A DNA stretch of 20,537 nucleotides, taken from NCBI GenBank assembly GCA_035689115.1, contig DASSMA010000036.1:1-20537 (forward strand), given 5' to 3'. Each line of letters opens with the position of its first letter. The stretch's first letter is position 1. The notes beneath the pieces were generated by a model that was given only the letters and a program-made list of their open reading frames with translations, ran no database searches and was not told the origin of the DNA. The position numbers and the translations under genes were made by a program. Positions 6,197 to 12,605 of the stretch are shown piece by piece. The stretch is from JAHFUS01 sp035689115 (GTDB lineage Bacteria; Actinomycetota; Acidimicrobiia; Acidimicrobiales; GCA-2861595).

Positions 6197-7000
6197 GTGA
6201 CGCGTTTCTTGCGGGCCGTGCTGGCGGCCGGCGCCGGCGCCGCCATGGTGGCCGCCTCGGCGTGCTCCTCGGGCACGGTCGTCATCTCGTCGGTGCCCCG
6301 GGCGGGGTCGGTGGCGGTGTACCGGATCACCGCCCGGGCCGTCACCACCACGCGCATCGGGCAGGCGAAGCCCGAGCGCCGGGTGACCACCTCGGTGGTC
6401 ACCGCCCGCCACCGGGTGCTGGAGGCCTCCGCCGCCGGGACGCTCGTGGAGGTGCGGCTCACCGGCGCGGCGGCCGAGCCGGTCACCCTCACCGTCCGGT
6501 TCGACCGGGCCGCGCAGCGCACCAGCGTCGAGCGGGCCGACGGGCTCCCGGCCGGCGTCCTGGGCGACGTGGGCCTGTCGGAACTGCTCCCGGCGGCGGC
6601 CGCCGCCCCGCCCCGGCGGGCCCTGGCCCCCGGCGACCGCTGGCGCATCGACGGCCCCGTCGCCCTGGCCGGCCCCGAGCCGGCCAGCCTCAGCGGGCGG
6701 GGCCGCCTGACCGCCCTGGGAGTCGCCGGCGGGCGGCACCTGGCCAAGGTCGACTCGGCCTACTCCCTGCCCGTGCACCGCACGTCCGACACCGGCCAGG
6801 GCCGGGTCGTGCTCGACGGCACGCTGGCCACCTCCGCCCGGGTCGCCTACGACCTCGACGACGACGAGGTCCACTCCGTCACCGCCTCCACCACCGGCAC
6901 CTACGCCCTCACCGTGCTGCCGCCCGCCGGCGTCGACGGCGGCCCGGTGCCGGGCACCCTCGAGGTCGACGTCACCTCCTCGTCGAGGCGGGTCGGTTAG
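6197..7000 (+). CDS. Putative exported lipoprotein, unknown function
   Basis: A 267-residue protein. From GTG 6197 it begins VTRFLRAVLAAGAGAAMVAA, a lipoprotein signal with the weak lipobox ASAC and acyl-Cys at 23. The mature part is rich in beta-type Val/Thr stretches (SVAVYRITARAVTTTRI, RRVTTSVVTARHRVLEAS, GTLVEVRLTG) and has APGDRWRIDGPV near the middle, reminiscent of beta-rich cell-envelope lipoproteins. I do not recognise a named family. The last 4 bp (TTAG) overlap the convergent LytR_C gene so that the two stop codons interlock. 58 bp separate its start from the divergent phosphatase gene. Confidence 0.75.
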   Translation: MTRFLRAVLAAGAGAAMVAASACSSGTVVISSVPRAGSVAVYRITARAVTTTRIGQAKPERRVTTSVVTARHRVLEASAAGTLVEVRLTGAAAEPVTLTVRFDRAAQRTSVERADGLPAGVLGDVGLSELLPAAAAAPPRRALAPGDRWRIDGPVALAGPEPASLSGRGRLTALGVAGGRHLAKVDSAYSLPVHRTSDTGQGRVVLDGTLATSARVAYDLDDDEVHSVTASTTGTYALTVLPPAGVDGGPVPGTLEVDVTSSSRRVG

Positions 7001-7650
7001 GGCTTCGTGGTTGTGGTGGTGGCCTTGGTGGTGGAGGTGGTACTGGCCCTCGTGGTGGTGGTGCTGGCCCGGGCGGCCGTGGTGGTGGTGGACGGCGCCG
7101 TCGCAGCCAGGCGCTGGGCCAGCTCGGGACCGACGAGGACGATCACGTTGGCGCCCCGGGTATCGGCCACCGGGCCCGGCGTGGGCACGGTGGCCACGAC
7201 GGTGACCGGGAGGCCGAGGGCGGTGGCCACCGCCGCCGCCTCCCGGCTGTAGTCGCCGACGAAGTACACGGCGCTGGCCGGGATCTTCTTGTTCTTGGCG
7301 TCGGTGGGCGACAGGACGTTGTAGCCGGCCGCCTTCAGCTCGTCGGTGGCCTGGCGGGCCACGCCCTTCACGTCGGTGGCGTTGCCGGCGATGACCTTCA
7401 CGTCGGCCGGCGGCCGGGGCGGCACGGTGACGATGGTGGTGGTGGGGGCCACCGAGGTGGTGGTGTGCTCGGTGGTGGTGGTGGTGCCGCCGGCGGCGTT
7501 CACCTCCGAGGAGGAGTCGTCGGTGGCCTTGAGCATGACGATGCAGAGGACGGCGGCGACGATGAGGAGGACGGCGCCGCGGCCGGCCTGGATGCCGGTG
7601 GACCGGCCGAACGACCCGTCGTTGGCGGTGTGGCGCGGGCGCCGGCTCAA
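6997..7650 (-). CDS. LytR_C-domain membrane protein, VirR (Rv0431)-like
   Basis: A 217-residue protein: basic cytoplasmic N-terminus (1-24), one membrane helix (about 25-41, GAVLLIVAAVLCIVML), Thr/Pro-rich linker (55-80), LytR C-terminal domain (82-175, DVKVIAGNATDVKGVARQA to NVIVLVG) and a Thr-rich, low-complexity tail (187-217). This architecture next to a DUF3263 gene matches Mycobacterium tuberculosis Rv0430-Rv0431, where Rv0431 (VirR) affects envelope integrity and vesicle release. The start is TTG 7650, overlapping the upstream stop as TTGA, so translation is probably coupled. The extra Thr-rich tail may span the wall or be glycosylated; that is inference. Confidence 0.85.
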   Translation of the reverse strand: MSRRPRHTANDGSFGRSTGIQAGRGAVLLIVAAVLCIVMLKATDDSSSEVNAAGGTTTTTEHTTTSVAPTTTIVTVPPRPPADVKVIAGNATDVKGVARQATDELKAAGYNVLSPTDAKNKKIPASAVYFVGDYSREAAAVATALGLPVTVVATVPTPGPVADTRGANVIVLVGPELAQRLAATAPSTTTTAARASTTTTRASTTSTTKATTTTTKP

Positions 7651-7907
7651 CGTATCTGGGGCCGGCCGCTGGCCCGGCCCTCGTACCGCTCCCGGCGCCG
7701 GCGGTCGCGCTGGCGGCGCAGGCGGCGGACGACCAGCGGGTCGTAGGCTGCCGCCTCCGGCGAGTCCGTGAGGCTGCGGAGCGCCTTGTAATAGCTCCCT
7801 GCCGACAGGCCGAGGCGTTCACGGATCGCAGCGTTCTTGGGCCCCGGCAGGGCCCACCATCCGCGCTCGAAATCGAGGATCGAACGGTCGCGCTCGGAGA
7901 GGGACAT
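7647..7907 (-). CDS. DUF3263 protein (Rv0430-like), putative helix-turn-helix
   Basis: An 86-residue protein with the DUF3263 signature: LSERDRSILDFERGWWALPG (3-22), then KNAAIRERLGLSAGSYYKAL, which looks like a helix-turn-helix, then ALRSLTDSPEAAAYDPLVVRR and a very basic tail (RRLRRQRDRRRRERYEGR). DUF3263 proteins are small actinobacterial proteins of unproven function commonly next to a LytR_C gene, as here. The ATG at 7907 was chosen because it starts the conserved domain; upstream sequence in frame is Arg/Thr-rich and not conserved-looking. Its TGA interlocks with the TTG of the VirR-like gene. Confidence 0.88.
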   Translation of the reverse strand: MSLSERDRSILDFERGWWALPGPKNAAIRERLGLSAGSYYKALRSLTDSPEAAAYDPLVVRRLRRQRDRRRRERYEGRASGRPQIR

Positions 7908-7953
7908 CCACGGCAGCCTGCCAGCACTCCGCGCGGTATTCAAGGACCCGGGG

Positions 7954-7982
7954 ATTTTGGACCGTTCCCGCCGGGCGCTCAA
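7954..7982 (-). promoter_or_regulatory. Candidate promoter for the DUF3263-VirR operon
   Basis: On the minus strand TTGAGC (7977-7982) and CAAAAT (7954-7959) are spaced by 17 bp. The implied start near 7947 leaves a leader of about 40 nt before the ATG at 7907. Confidence 0.4.
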
Positions 7983-8017
7983 AGGAGCCCGCCGAGCGGG
8001 TCGGCGTTCGAACCGCC

Positions 8018-8496
8018 GTGCCGTCCGCCCGTCGCGGCCTGCGCCTCCTCGCCGTGTGGACGCCGCCGTCGAAGTGGTGGTGCCCCTGCCGTCGGTCCCG
8101 CCGGTCACCGTCCCGCCGCTGCCGGTCACGTTCCCTCCGCTGCCCGTACCGACCGGCTCGTTCGTTCGACGTCGCCCCCGGCGTGGTGCGGGGCGGCCAG
8201 GGGCCCGAGCGGCCCACCGTCACGGTGGACACCTGGGGCGGCACCACCGATCCGCCGCGGGGCGACGGCGCGGCGAGCGACGGGCCGGCGGATCCCCGCG
8301 GCTGCCGGCCGGGCGAGACCGGGTGGCCGCTCCCCAGCCGGGCGTGGCTCCCGTCCGGAGGCGGCGACCAGCCCCTCGCCCACCACGACGCTCCCCCGGG
8401 ACCTCCACAGTCACCGTGACGGTGTCGAGCGCCGGCTGCGACGGCTCCGACGTGCAGCAGGCGTCGGCCGGCATGACCTGGACCAGCCAGGGCTGA
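8018..8496 (+). pseudogene. Probable frameshifted relic of an exported Pro-rich protein
   Basis: No intact frame spans this stretch, but plausible protein sequence moves between two plus frames. VEVVVPLPSVPPVTVPPLPV and the following PTGSF run in one frame to about 8165. FDVAPGVVRGGQGPERPTVTV and GGTTDPPRG run in the next frame to about 8400. TSTVTVTVSSAGCDGSDVQQ returns to the first frame and stops at 8494-8496. The first switch coincides with a tandem CGTT CGTT (8160s); removing one copy joins GSF to DVAPG. The second lies at a run of five C near 8395; adding one C joins DAPPG to TSTVTV. A terminator follows the last stop at once. The start is unclear: VPSARRGLRLLAV at 8018 is in yet another register. 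Real decay and sequencing error are both possible; the family is unknown. Confidence 0.4.
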
Positions 8497-8515
8497 CGCC
8501 CCTGCGGGGCGGTTT
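8497..8515 (+). terminator. Rho-independent-type terminator
   Basis: CGCCCC-TGC-GGGGCG hairpin (8497-8511) followed by GTTT. It begins on the base after the TGA of the relic gene, suggesting that a plus-strand gene was once transcribed here. The tRNA follows 36 bp later. Confidence 0.55.
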
Positions 8516-8551
8516 CCCCTACGGTTGGCCCCTGCACATCGCCCATCCGAC

Positions 8552-8625
8552 GCCCGAGTAGCTCAGCCGGTCAGAGCAGGCGCCTTGTAAGCGTCAGGCC
8601 GTGGGTTCGATTCCCACCTCGGGCT
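8552..8625 (+). tRNA. tRNA-Thr (anticodon UGU)
   Basis: A full cloverleaf can be drawn: acceptor GCCCGAG (8552-8558) with CTCGGGC (8618-8624), D-arm GCTC/GAGC, anticodon stem GGCGC/GCGTC around loop CTTGTAA with anticodon TGT at 8586-8588, five-base variable loop, and T-arm GTGGG-TTCGATT-CCCAC (8601-8617). The discriminator is T8625 and CCA is not encoded. The anticodon UGU reads ACA and predicts threonine. The discriminator base is also the last base of the opposing sigH stop codon. Confidence 0.95.
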
Positions 8626-9281
8626 CAACCGGCGACGGCGACGGGCTCGTCGGCGTCGGCCCGCAGGTGACCCTCCAGCTTGCGCTTGATGCGCTGGAGG
8701 GCGTTGTCGATCGACTTCACGTGCCGGCCCAGCTGGGCGCTGATCTCCTGGTAGGAGCGGCCCTCGACGTAGAGGCGCAGCACGTCGACCTCGAGCCCCG
8801 AGAGGCTGTCGTCGATGGAGCGGCGCATGGCCTCGACGCCCTCCTTGGAGACGACCGCCTCGGCGGGGTCGGTGACCGCGTGCGGGTCGAGCAGCTCCTC
8901 GACCGACCGCTCGGAGCTGTCGTCGCTCCCGCGCACCCCCGAGATCGACACGTACTGGTTGAGCGGCTGGTGCTTGTGCCGGGTGGCGGCCTTGACGGCG
9001 CTGATCACCTGGCGGGTGACGCACAGCTCGGCGAAGGCCCGGAACGACGCCTCGCGGTCGCAGCGGAAGTCGCGGGCCGCCTTGAACAGCCCGATCATCC
9101 CCTCCTGCTCGATGTCGTCGGCGTCGGCGCCCACCAGGAAGTAGGTGCGGGCCCGGACGGCGGCGAATCGGCGGTACCGCTCGATGAGCACCAGCAGGGC
9201 ATCGCCGTCGCCGTCGTGGTAGCGGCGGACAAGCTCGTCGTCTGAGGCCTCGGCGAGCGGGGCGATGCTTCGGGTCGGCAT
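8625..9281 (-). CDS. sigH: RNA polymerase sigma factor, Bacillus SigH (sigma-30) type
   Basis: A 218-residue sigma-70-family factor lacking region 1.1. Region 2 contains RTYFLVGADADDIEQEGMIG (45-64) and FRAFAELCVTRQVISAVKA (80-98), followed by RHKHQPLNQYVS. Region 4 is YVEGRSYQEISAQLGRHVKS with IDNALQRIKRKLEGHL (171-206). These are nearly word-for-word the motifs of Bacillus subtilis SigH, the transition-phase/sporulation sigma factor, and clearly not ECF type. The rlmB gene upstream is also its neighbour in Bacillus. AGGAGGAG lies 8 nt before the ATG. A strong vegetative-type promoter lies 59-87 bp upstream, so it has its own transcription start. Its role here is unknown; starvation or stationary-phase control is an inference from the family. 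Confidence 0.93.
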   Translation of the reverse strand: MPTRSIAPLAEASDDELVRRYHDGDGDALLVLIERYRRFAAVRARTYFLVGADADDIEQEGMIGLFKAARDFRCDREASFRAFAELCVTRQVISAVKAATRHKHQPLNQYVSISGVRGSDDSSERSVEELLDPHAVTDPAEAVVSKEGVEAMRRSIDDSLSGLEVDVLRLYVEGRSYQEISAQLGRHVKSIDNALQRIKRKLEGHLRADADEPVAVAG

Positions 9282-9339
9282 TCCTTCAGCTCCTCCTGGT
9301 GTGAAGAGGGGGTCCGAGAGGGGGGGGTATGCCTAGTCA

Positions 9340-9368
9340 TTTGTAGCTATGCGGGAGGGGGGTGTCAA
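9340..9368 (-). promoter_or_regulatory. sigH promoter (-35 TTGACA, -10 TACAAA)
   Basis: Minus strand TTGACA (9363-9368), a perfect -35, is followed after 17 bp by TACAAA (9340-9345). Transcription would start near 9333, giving a leader of about 50 nt. Downstream of rlmB, the hairpin CTGCGC-AAA-GCGCAG (9385-9399) precedes this promoter but has no T-run. Confidence 0.7.
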
Positions 9369-9437
9369 TGGTCCGACCGGGCCACTGCGCAAAGCGCAGG
9401 GACGAATCGGCCGTCCGGCTGACAAAGCGCCCGGCGC

Positions 9438-10292
9438 TCAGCGGGCCCGGCGGCGGGCCAGCTCGAAGCAGGCCACGGCGCCGGCGGCCGACACGTTGAG
9501 CGACGGCAGGGAGCCGTACTGCGGGACGTGGACGAGGGCGTCGCAGCGCTGGGTCGTCAATCTCGACAAACCCGATCCCTCCGCCCCGAGGACCAGCGCC
9601 ACGGGCTGATCGGCCACCGCCAGGTCGTAGACGCTGTCCCGGGCGCCCTGGTCGAGGCCCACCGTCCACACCCCGGCCCGGCGCAGGCCGGTGAGGGCAG
9701 TGGGGAGCCCGGGCACCACCGCCATGGGAAGGTGCTCGATGGCGCCGGCCGCCGCCTTGGCGACGGTGGGGGTGACGTGCACGGCCCGGTGGCGGGGCAG
9801 CACCACGCCGGTGACCCCGGCGCACTCGGCGGTGCGCAGGAGCGCCCCCAGGTTGTGGGGGTCGGTCACCCCGTCGAGGGCCAGCAGGAAGGGCGGCCGC
9901 CCCCCGGCCGGTTCGACCAGCTCGTCGATATCGGCCTCGGGCAGCGGCTCCGCCCGGGCCAGCACGCCCTGGGGTGCGTCGGTGGCCGCCAGCGCGTCGA
10001 GACGGCCCCGGCCCACCAGCCGCACCGGCACGCGGGCGGCACCGGCCAGGTCGAGGATCTCGGCCAGCACCGGCGCCGGGTCGAGCCCCTCGGCCAGCAC
10101 CAGCTCGTGCACCCGCCGGCGCCGGGCGGCCAGCAGCTCGCGCACCGCCTGCCGCCCCTCCACCTGCTCACCGCCCAGCTCCCGGGACGACGCCCGGCCG
10201 GGGGGCCGCCCGGCCGGCGCCCCCTTCCTCGGCGGCACCGGCCGGCGGCCGCCGGCGGGCGGCTTGCGCCGGCGGGGCGGGGGCGGACTCAT
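9438..10292 (-). CDS. rlmB: 23S rRNA 2'-O-ribose methyltransferase RlmB/TrmH family
   Basis: A 284-residue SPOUT methyltransferase. A Pro/Arg-rich disordered N-terminus (1-40) precedes the substrate-binding domain (EQVEGRQAVRELLAA, 42-56) and the knotted catalytic domain with motif 1 DPHNLGALLRTAECAG (145-160), motif 2 VLGAEGSGLSRL (234-245) and motif 3 SLPSLNVSAAGAVACFE (261-277). RlmB methylates G2251 of 23S rRNA in E. coli; the exact target here is inferred. The ATG overlaps the stop of a 27-codon ORF as ATGA. There is no free ribosome binding site, because a 12-bp hairpin ends 5 nt before the ATG, so initiation probably relies on coupling. Confidence 0.93.
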   Translation of the reverse strand: MSPPPPRRRKPPAGGRRPVPPRKGAPAGRPPGRASSRELGGEQVEGRQAVRELLAARRRRVHELVLAEGLDPAPVLAEILDLAGAARVPVRLVGRGRLDALAATDAPQGVLARAEPLPEADIDELVEPAGGRPPFLLALDGVTDPHNLGALLRTAECAGVTGVVLPRHRAVHVTPTVAKAAAGAIEHLPMAVVPGLPTALTGLRRAGVWTVGLDQGARDSVYDLAVADQPVALVLGAEGSGLSRLTTQRCDALVHVPQYGSLPSLNVSAAGAVACFELARRRAR

Positions 10293-10372
10293 TGGTTCAG
10301 CACCGTCCTTCGGACGGTGCTGATGAGTCGGGACACAGCGCTCAATTGTTCGCCCGCCTCCGGCTCGCTCAT
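10289..10372 (-). CDS. 27-residue mini-ORF bridging ispDF and rlmB
   Basis: An ATG-TGA frame of 27 codons whose start overlaps the ispDF stop (ATGA, 10369-10372) and whose stop overlaps the rlmB start (ATGA, 10289-10292). The peptide begins MSEPEAGEQLSAVSRL and ends with a basic stretch containing VRRTVL, compatible with an amphipathic helix. It resembles nothing I recognise. In many actinobacteria, and with extra genes in Bacillus, cysS lies between ispF and rlmB. This ORF could be a genuine coupled small protein, a translational relay that carries ribosomes across the hairpin to rlmB, or the remnant of a lost gene. About 78% of codons end in G or C, somewhat below its neighbours. Confidence 0.55.
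   Translation of the reverse strand: MSEPEAGEQLSAVSRLISTVRRTVLNQ
10297..10323 (-). repeat. 12-bp perfect hairpin inside the mini-ORF, before rlmB start
   Basis: On the minus strand TCAGCACCGTCC-GAA-GGACGGTGCTGA is a perfect 12-bp stem with a GAA triloop, ending 4-5 nt before the rlmB ATG. It contains the only purine-rich AAGGA stretch near that start. There is no T-run, so it is not a standard terminator. It may block independent initiation at rlmB unless ribosomes translating the mini-ORF melt it. Confidence 0.7.
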
Positions 10373-11487
10373 TGGCGCACCACGCGCGTGAGGAGGACGG
10401 CCGCGGTGCAGGCGATCCCCTCGCTCCGCCCCAGGGCCCCCAGGCCCTCCGGCCGGGTGGCCTTGACGTTGACGGGGGCCCCCAGCACCCCTGCCAGCCG
10501 GGCCTCCATCTCGGCGCGGCGGTCGGCCAGGCGGGGCCGCTCCAGCACGACCGTGCAGTCGGCGTTGGCCGGCCGCCAGCCGGCGTCCGCCACCCGGCGC
10601 ACGACCTCGGCCAGGAGCCGGATGCTGTCGGCGCCGGCCCACGCCGGATCGGAGTCGGGGAAGTGGCGGCCCAGGTCGCCCAGGCCGGCGGCGCCGAGCA
10701 GGGCGTCGGCGACGGCGTGGGCCACCACGTCGGCGTCGCTATGGCCCTGGAGCCCCCGCTCCCCCTCGAACACCACCCCGCCGAGCACCAGCCGCCGGTC
10801 GGCGGCGAAGGGATGGACGTCGTGGCCCTGGCCGACCCGCACCGCCGGGGTGCCGGCGAGAGCCTCGGCCATCACCAGGTCGGCGGGCGTGGTGAGCTTG
10901 AGGTTCGCCGGGTCGCCGGGGACCACCACCACCGGCAGCCCGGCCGCCTCCACCAGGGCGGCGTCGTCGGTGGCCTCGCCGGCGCCGGCGTGGGCCGCCC
11001 GCAGGGCCCCGGCGGCGAACGCCTGGGGCGTCTGCACCGCCCACAGGCGGGCGCGGTCGAGGGTGGACACCACGGCGCCGCCCTCGACCTCCTTCACCGT
11101 GTCGGTGACGGGCACGGCGCACACCGCCGCCGCCGCGCCCGCCCGCACGGCGTCGACGGCGGCCCGGAACAGCCCGGCCCCGGCCAGGGGGCGGGCGGCG
11201 TCGTGGACCACCACCACCTCGGTGCCGTCCGGCACGGCGGCCAGCCCGTTGCGCACCGACGCCGAACGGGTGGAGCCGCCGGCGACCACCGCGTCGCAGC
11301 CCGGCCGGGCGCCGCCGGCGTCGCCCGGCGGCACGACCAGCACCACGCCGTCGGCGGCCTTCCGGGCGGCGTCGACCGACCAGTCCAGCACCTCCCGGCC
11401 GCCGAGCACGGCGTACTGCTTGGGCCGCCCGAAGCGCGACGACTCCCCGGCGGCGACGACGATGGCCCAGACGCCCACGAAGGGCAT
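10369..11487 (-). CDS. ispDF: Bifunctional IspD-IspF (MEP isoprenoid pathway)
   Basis: A 372-residue fusion of two enzymes of the non-mevalonate isoprenoid pathway. Residues 1-212 are IspD (MEP cytidylyltransferase): VVAAGESSRFGRPKQYAVLG (10-29), VVVHDAARPL (92-101), VQTPQAF (151-157) and ATDDAALVEAAG (172-183). Residues 215-372 are IspF (MEcPP synthase): VRVGQGHDVHPF with metal ligands Asp223 and His225, LQGHSDADVVAHAV with His257, DLGRHFPDSDP (271-281) and VKATRPEGLGALGRSEGIA. Both active sites look intact; the linker is only a few residues. IspE, acting between them, is not in the window. The ATG at 11487 follows the yacL-like gene by 17 bp with a poor ribosome binding site. Confidence 0.95.
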   Translation of the reverse strand: MPFVGVWAIVVAAGESSRFGRPKQYAVLGGREVLDWSVDAARKAADGVVLVVPPGDAGGARPGCDAVVAGGSTRSASVRNGLAAVPDGTEVVVVHDAARPLAGAGLFRAAVDAVRAGAAAAVCAVPVTDTVKEVEGGAVVSTLDRARLWAVQTPQAFAAGALRAAHAGAGEATDDAALVEAAGLPVVVVPGDPANLKLTTPADLVMAEALAGTPAVRVGQGHDVHPFAADRRLVLGGVVFEGERGLQGHSDADVVAHAVADALLGAAGLGDLGRHFPDSDPAWAGADSIRLLAEVVRRVADAGWRPANADCTVVLERPRLADRRAEMEARLAGVLGAPVNVKATRPEGLGALGRSEGIACTAAVLLTRVVRQ

Positions 11488-11504
11488 CTTCGCGGAAGAG
11501 CGGT

Positions 11505-12575
11505 CTAACCGTCCGAGGCGAGGGACGCGAAGAGCATGCGGCCGACCGAGGTCTCCACGTTGCCGGTGATGCGGACCTCGACCTCGTTGCCCACCTCGGT
11601 GGCCGCCCCGCCCACCACGACCATGGTGCCGTCGTCGAGGAAGCCCACGCCCTGGCCCGGCTCCCGGCCGGTGCGCACGATCGGGATGCGGGCCCGCTCG
11701 CCGGGCAGGTACACGGGCCGCATGCCGTCGGCCAGCCGGCGGATGCTGAGGCACCGCACGCCCTGGAGCTCGGCCGCCCGCTGGAGGCCGTCGTCGACGG
11801 TCACGAGGGCGGCCTTCGACCGGCGGGCCAGCGCCAACAGCTTGGCGTCGGGGTCGTCGAGCTCCGGCGCCTCGTCGTCGAGCACCTCGAGGCTCACGTC
11901 GGGCTGGTGGCGCAGGGCGTCGAGGATCTCGAGGCCCCGCACGCCCCGGCGCCGGCGGGTCGGGTCCTGGGCCTCGGTGAGGTTCTGCAGCTGGTCGACG
12001 ACGAAGCGGGGGACCAGCACGACGCCCCGCCAGAACCCGGACCGCACCAGCGCCAGGAGCCGGCCGTCCACCACCGTGGCGTTGTCGACCAGCACCGCCG
12101 GGGTCTCGGGCGAGCCGTAGGTGGAGGTGCGCAGCAGGGGGGCCGAGGACAGGCCGGCCATGGCCAGCAGCTCGTCGCTCTTGCGGGCGCCCAGGCGGTA
12201 GCCGATCACGGCGCCGATCCACACCACCAGCCCGACGGCCGACCACCCCACCTCCGGCGGGAACACGAAGGCGGCGGGCAGCATCACCAGGCCGACGAGG
12301 CCCCCGAGCACCACCGCACCCATGCCGCCGGCCAGCAGGCGGTGGGCCGGCGCGTCGCGGATCGAGCGTTCGGCCACCCCGACGCCCTGGTCGAGCAGGC
12401 GGCCCACCACGCCGCCGGCGACGTAGCCGACAAGAGCCCCGAGGACGGCGCCCACGATGGCCCGGCTGCCCCCCGTGGCCGCGTCGGGTCCGCGGCCCAG
12501 GGCGAAGCCGCCGGCCGTGGCCAGCAGGACGATGAACAGGCGGACGACCTCGACGAAGAACACCGAGGTCAGCAT
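11505..12575 (-). CDS. Membrane PIN/TRAM-domain protein (YacL-like)
   Basis: A 356-residue protein with four N-terminal membrane helices (about 5-27, 40-60, 82-103, 112-128), a PIN nuclease-like domain (160-280) and a C-terminal TRAM domain (288-350, PGERARIPIVRTGREPGQGV then DGTMVVVGGA). PIN acidic residues include Asp164 and Asp170 in VLVDNATVVDGR, Asp243 in DDPDAKLLALA and Asp261/262 in TVDDGLQ. The usual ELQ motif reads DQLQ, so one acidic ligand position appears changed. The domain order and place between carD/disA and ispD match Bacillus YacL. A ribonuclease role is plausible but unproven. The ATG at 12575 has GGGAGG 3 nt upstream, locked in an 8-bp hairpin. Confidence 0.9.
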   Translation of the reverse strand: MLTSVFFVEVVRLFIVLLATAGGFALGRGPDAATGGSRAIVGAVLGALVGYVAGGVVGRLLDQGVGVAERSIRDAPAHRLLAGGMGAVVLGGLVGLVMLPAAFVFPPEVGWSAVGLVVWIGAVIGYRLGARKSDELLAMAGLSSAPLLRTSTYGSPETPAVLVDNATVVDGRLLALVRSGFWRGVVLVPRFVVDQLQNLTEAQDPTRRRRGVRGLEILDALRHQPDVSLEVLDDEAPELDDPDAKLLALARRSKAALVTVDDGLQRAAELQGVRCLSIRRLADGMRPVYLPGERARIPIVRTGREPGQGVGFLDDGTMVVVGGAATEVGNEVEVRITGNVETSVGRMLFASLASDG

Positions 12576-12576
12576 C

Positions 12577-12595
12577 GACCTCCCGGCGGGAGGTC
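12577..12595 (-). promoter_or_regulatory. Hairpin sequestering the yacL-like ribosome binding site
   Basis: Minus strand GACCTCCC-GCC-GGGAGGTC: a perfect 8-bp stem with a 3-nt loop. The 3' arm contains the Shine-Dalgarno GGGAGG, ending 3 nt before the ATG; the 5' arm is a ready-made anti-Shine-Dalgarno. It occupies most of the 30-bp gap between carD and this gene. With no T-run after it, a translational lock seems more likely than a terminator. Confidence 0.6.
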
Positions 12596-12605
12596 TGTAA
12601 TCCGC

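Noticed and set aside
7007..7100. GGT-rich repeat tract looking like a microsatellite
   Set aside because: It is the codon pattern of the Thr-rich C-terminal tail of the VirR-like protein read on the other strand; a second such tract near 7430-7495 encodes the Thr-rich linker.
5743..7927. Very long minus-strand frames across 4949-7927 and plus frames across 6262-7746
   Set aside because: They are stop-poor out-of-frame readings of otsA, otsB, the lipoprotein and VirR-like genes, full of Arg/Gly/His runs.
8002..8018. T-arm-like palindrome CGGCG-TTCGAAC-CGCCG that could belong to a second tRNA or an attachment site
   Set aside because: No matching acceptor, D-arm or anticodon arm can be drawn around it, and it does not repeat the T-arm of the nearby tRNA-Thr.
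8126..8386. Minus-strand open frames opposite the relic gene
   Set aside because: Arg/Gly/Pro-rich translations typical of noncoding frames in GC-rich DNA, with no motif and no ribosome binding site.
9385..9399. CTGCGC-AAA-GCGCAG hairpin as rlmB terminator
   Set aside because: Only 6 bp, no T-run, and it precedes an independent sigH promoter; left as a note rather than a terminator call.
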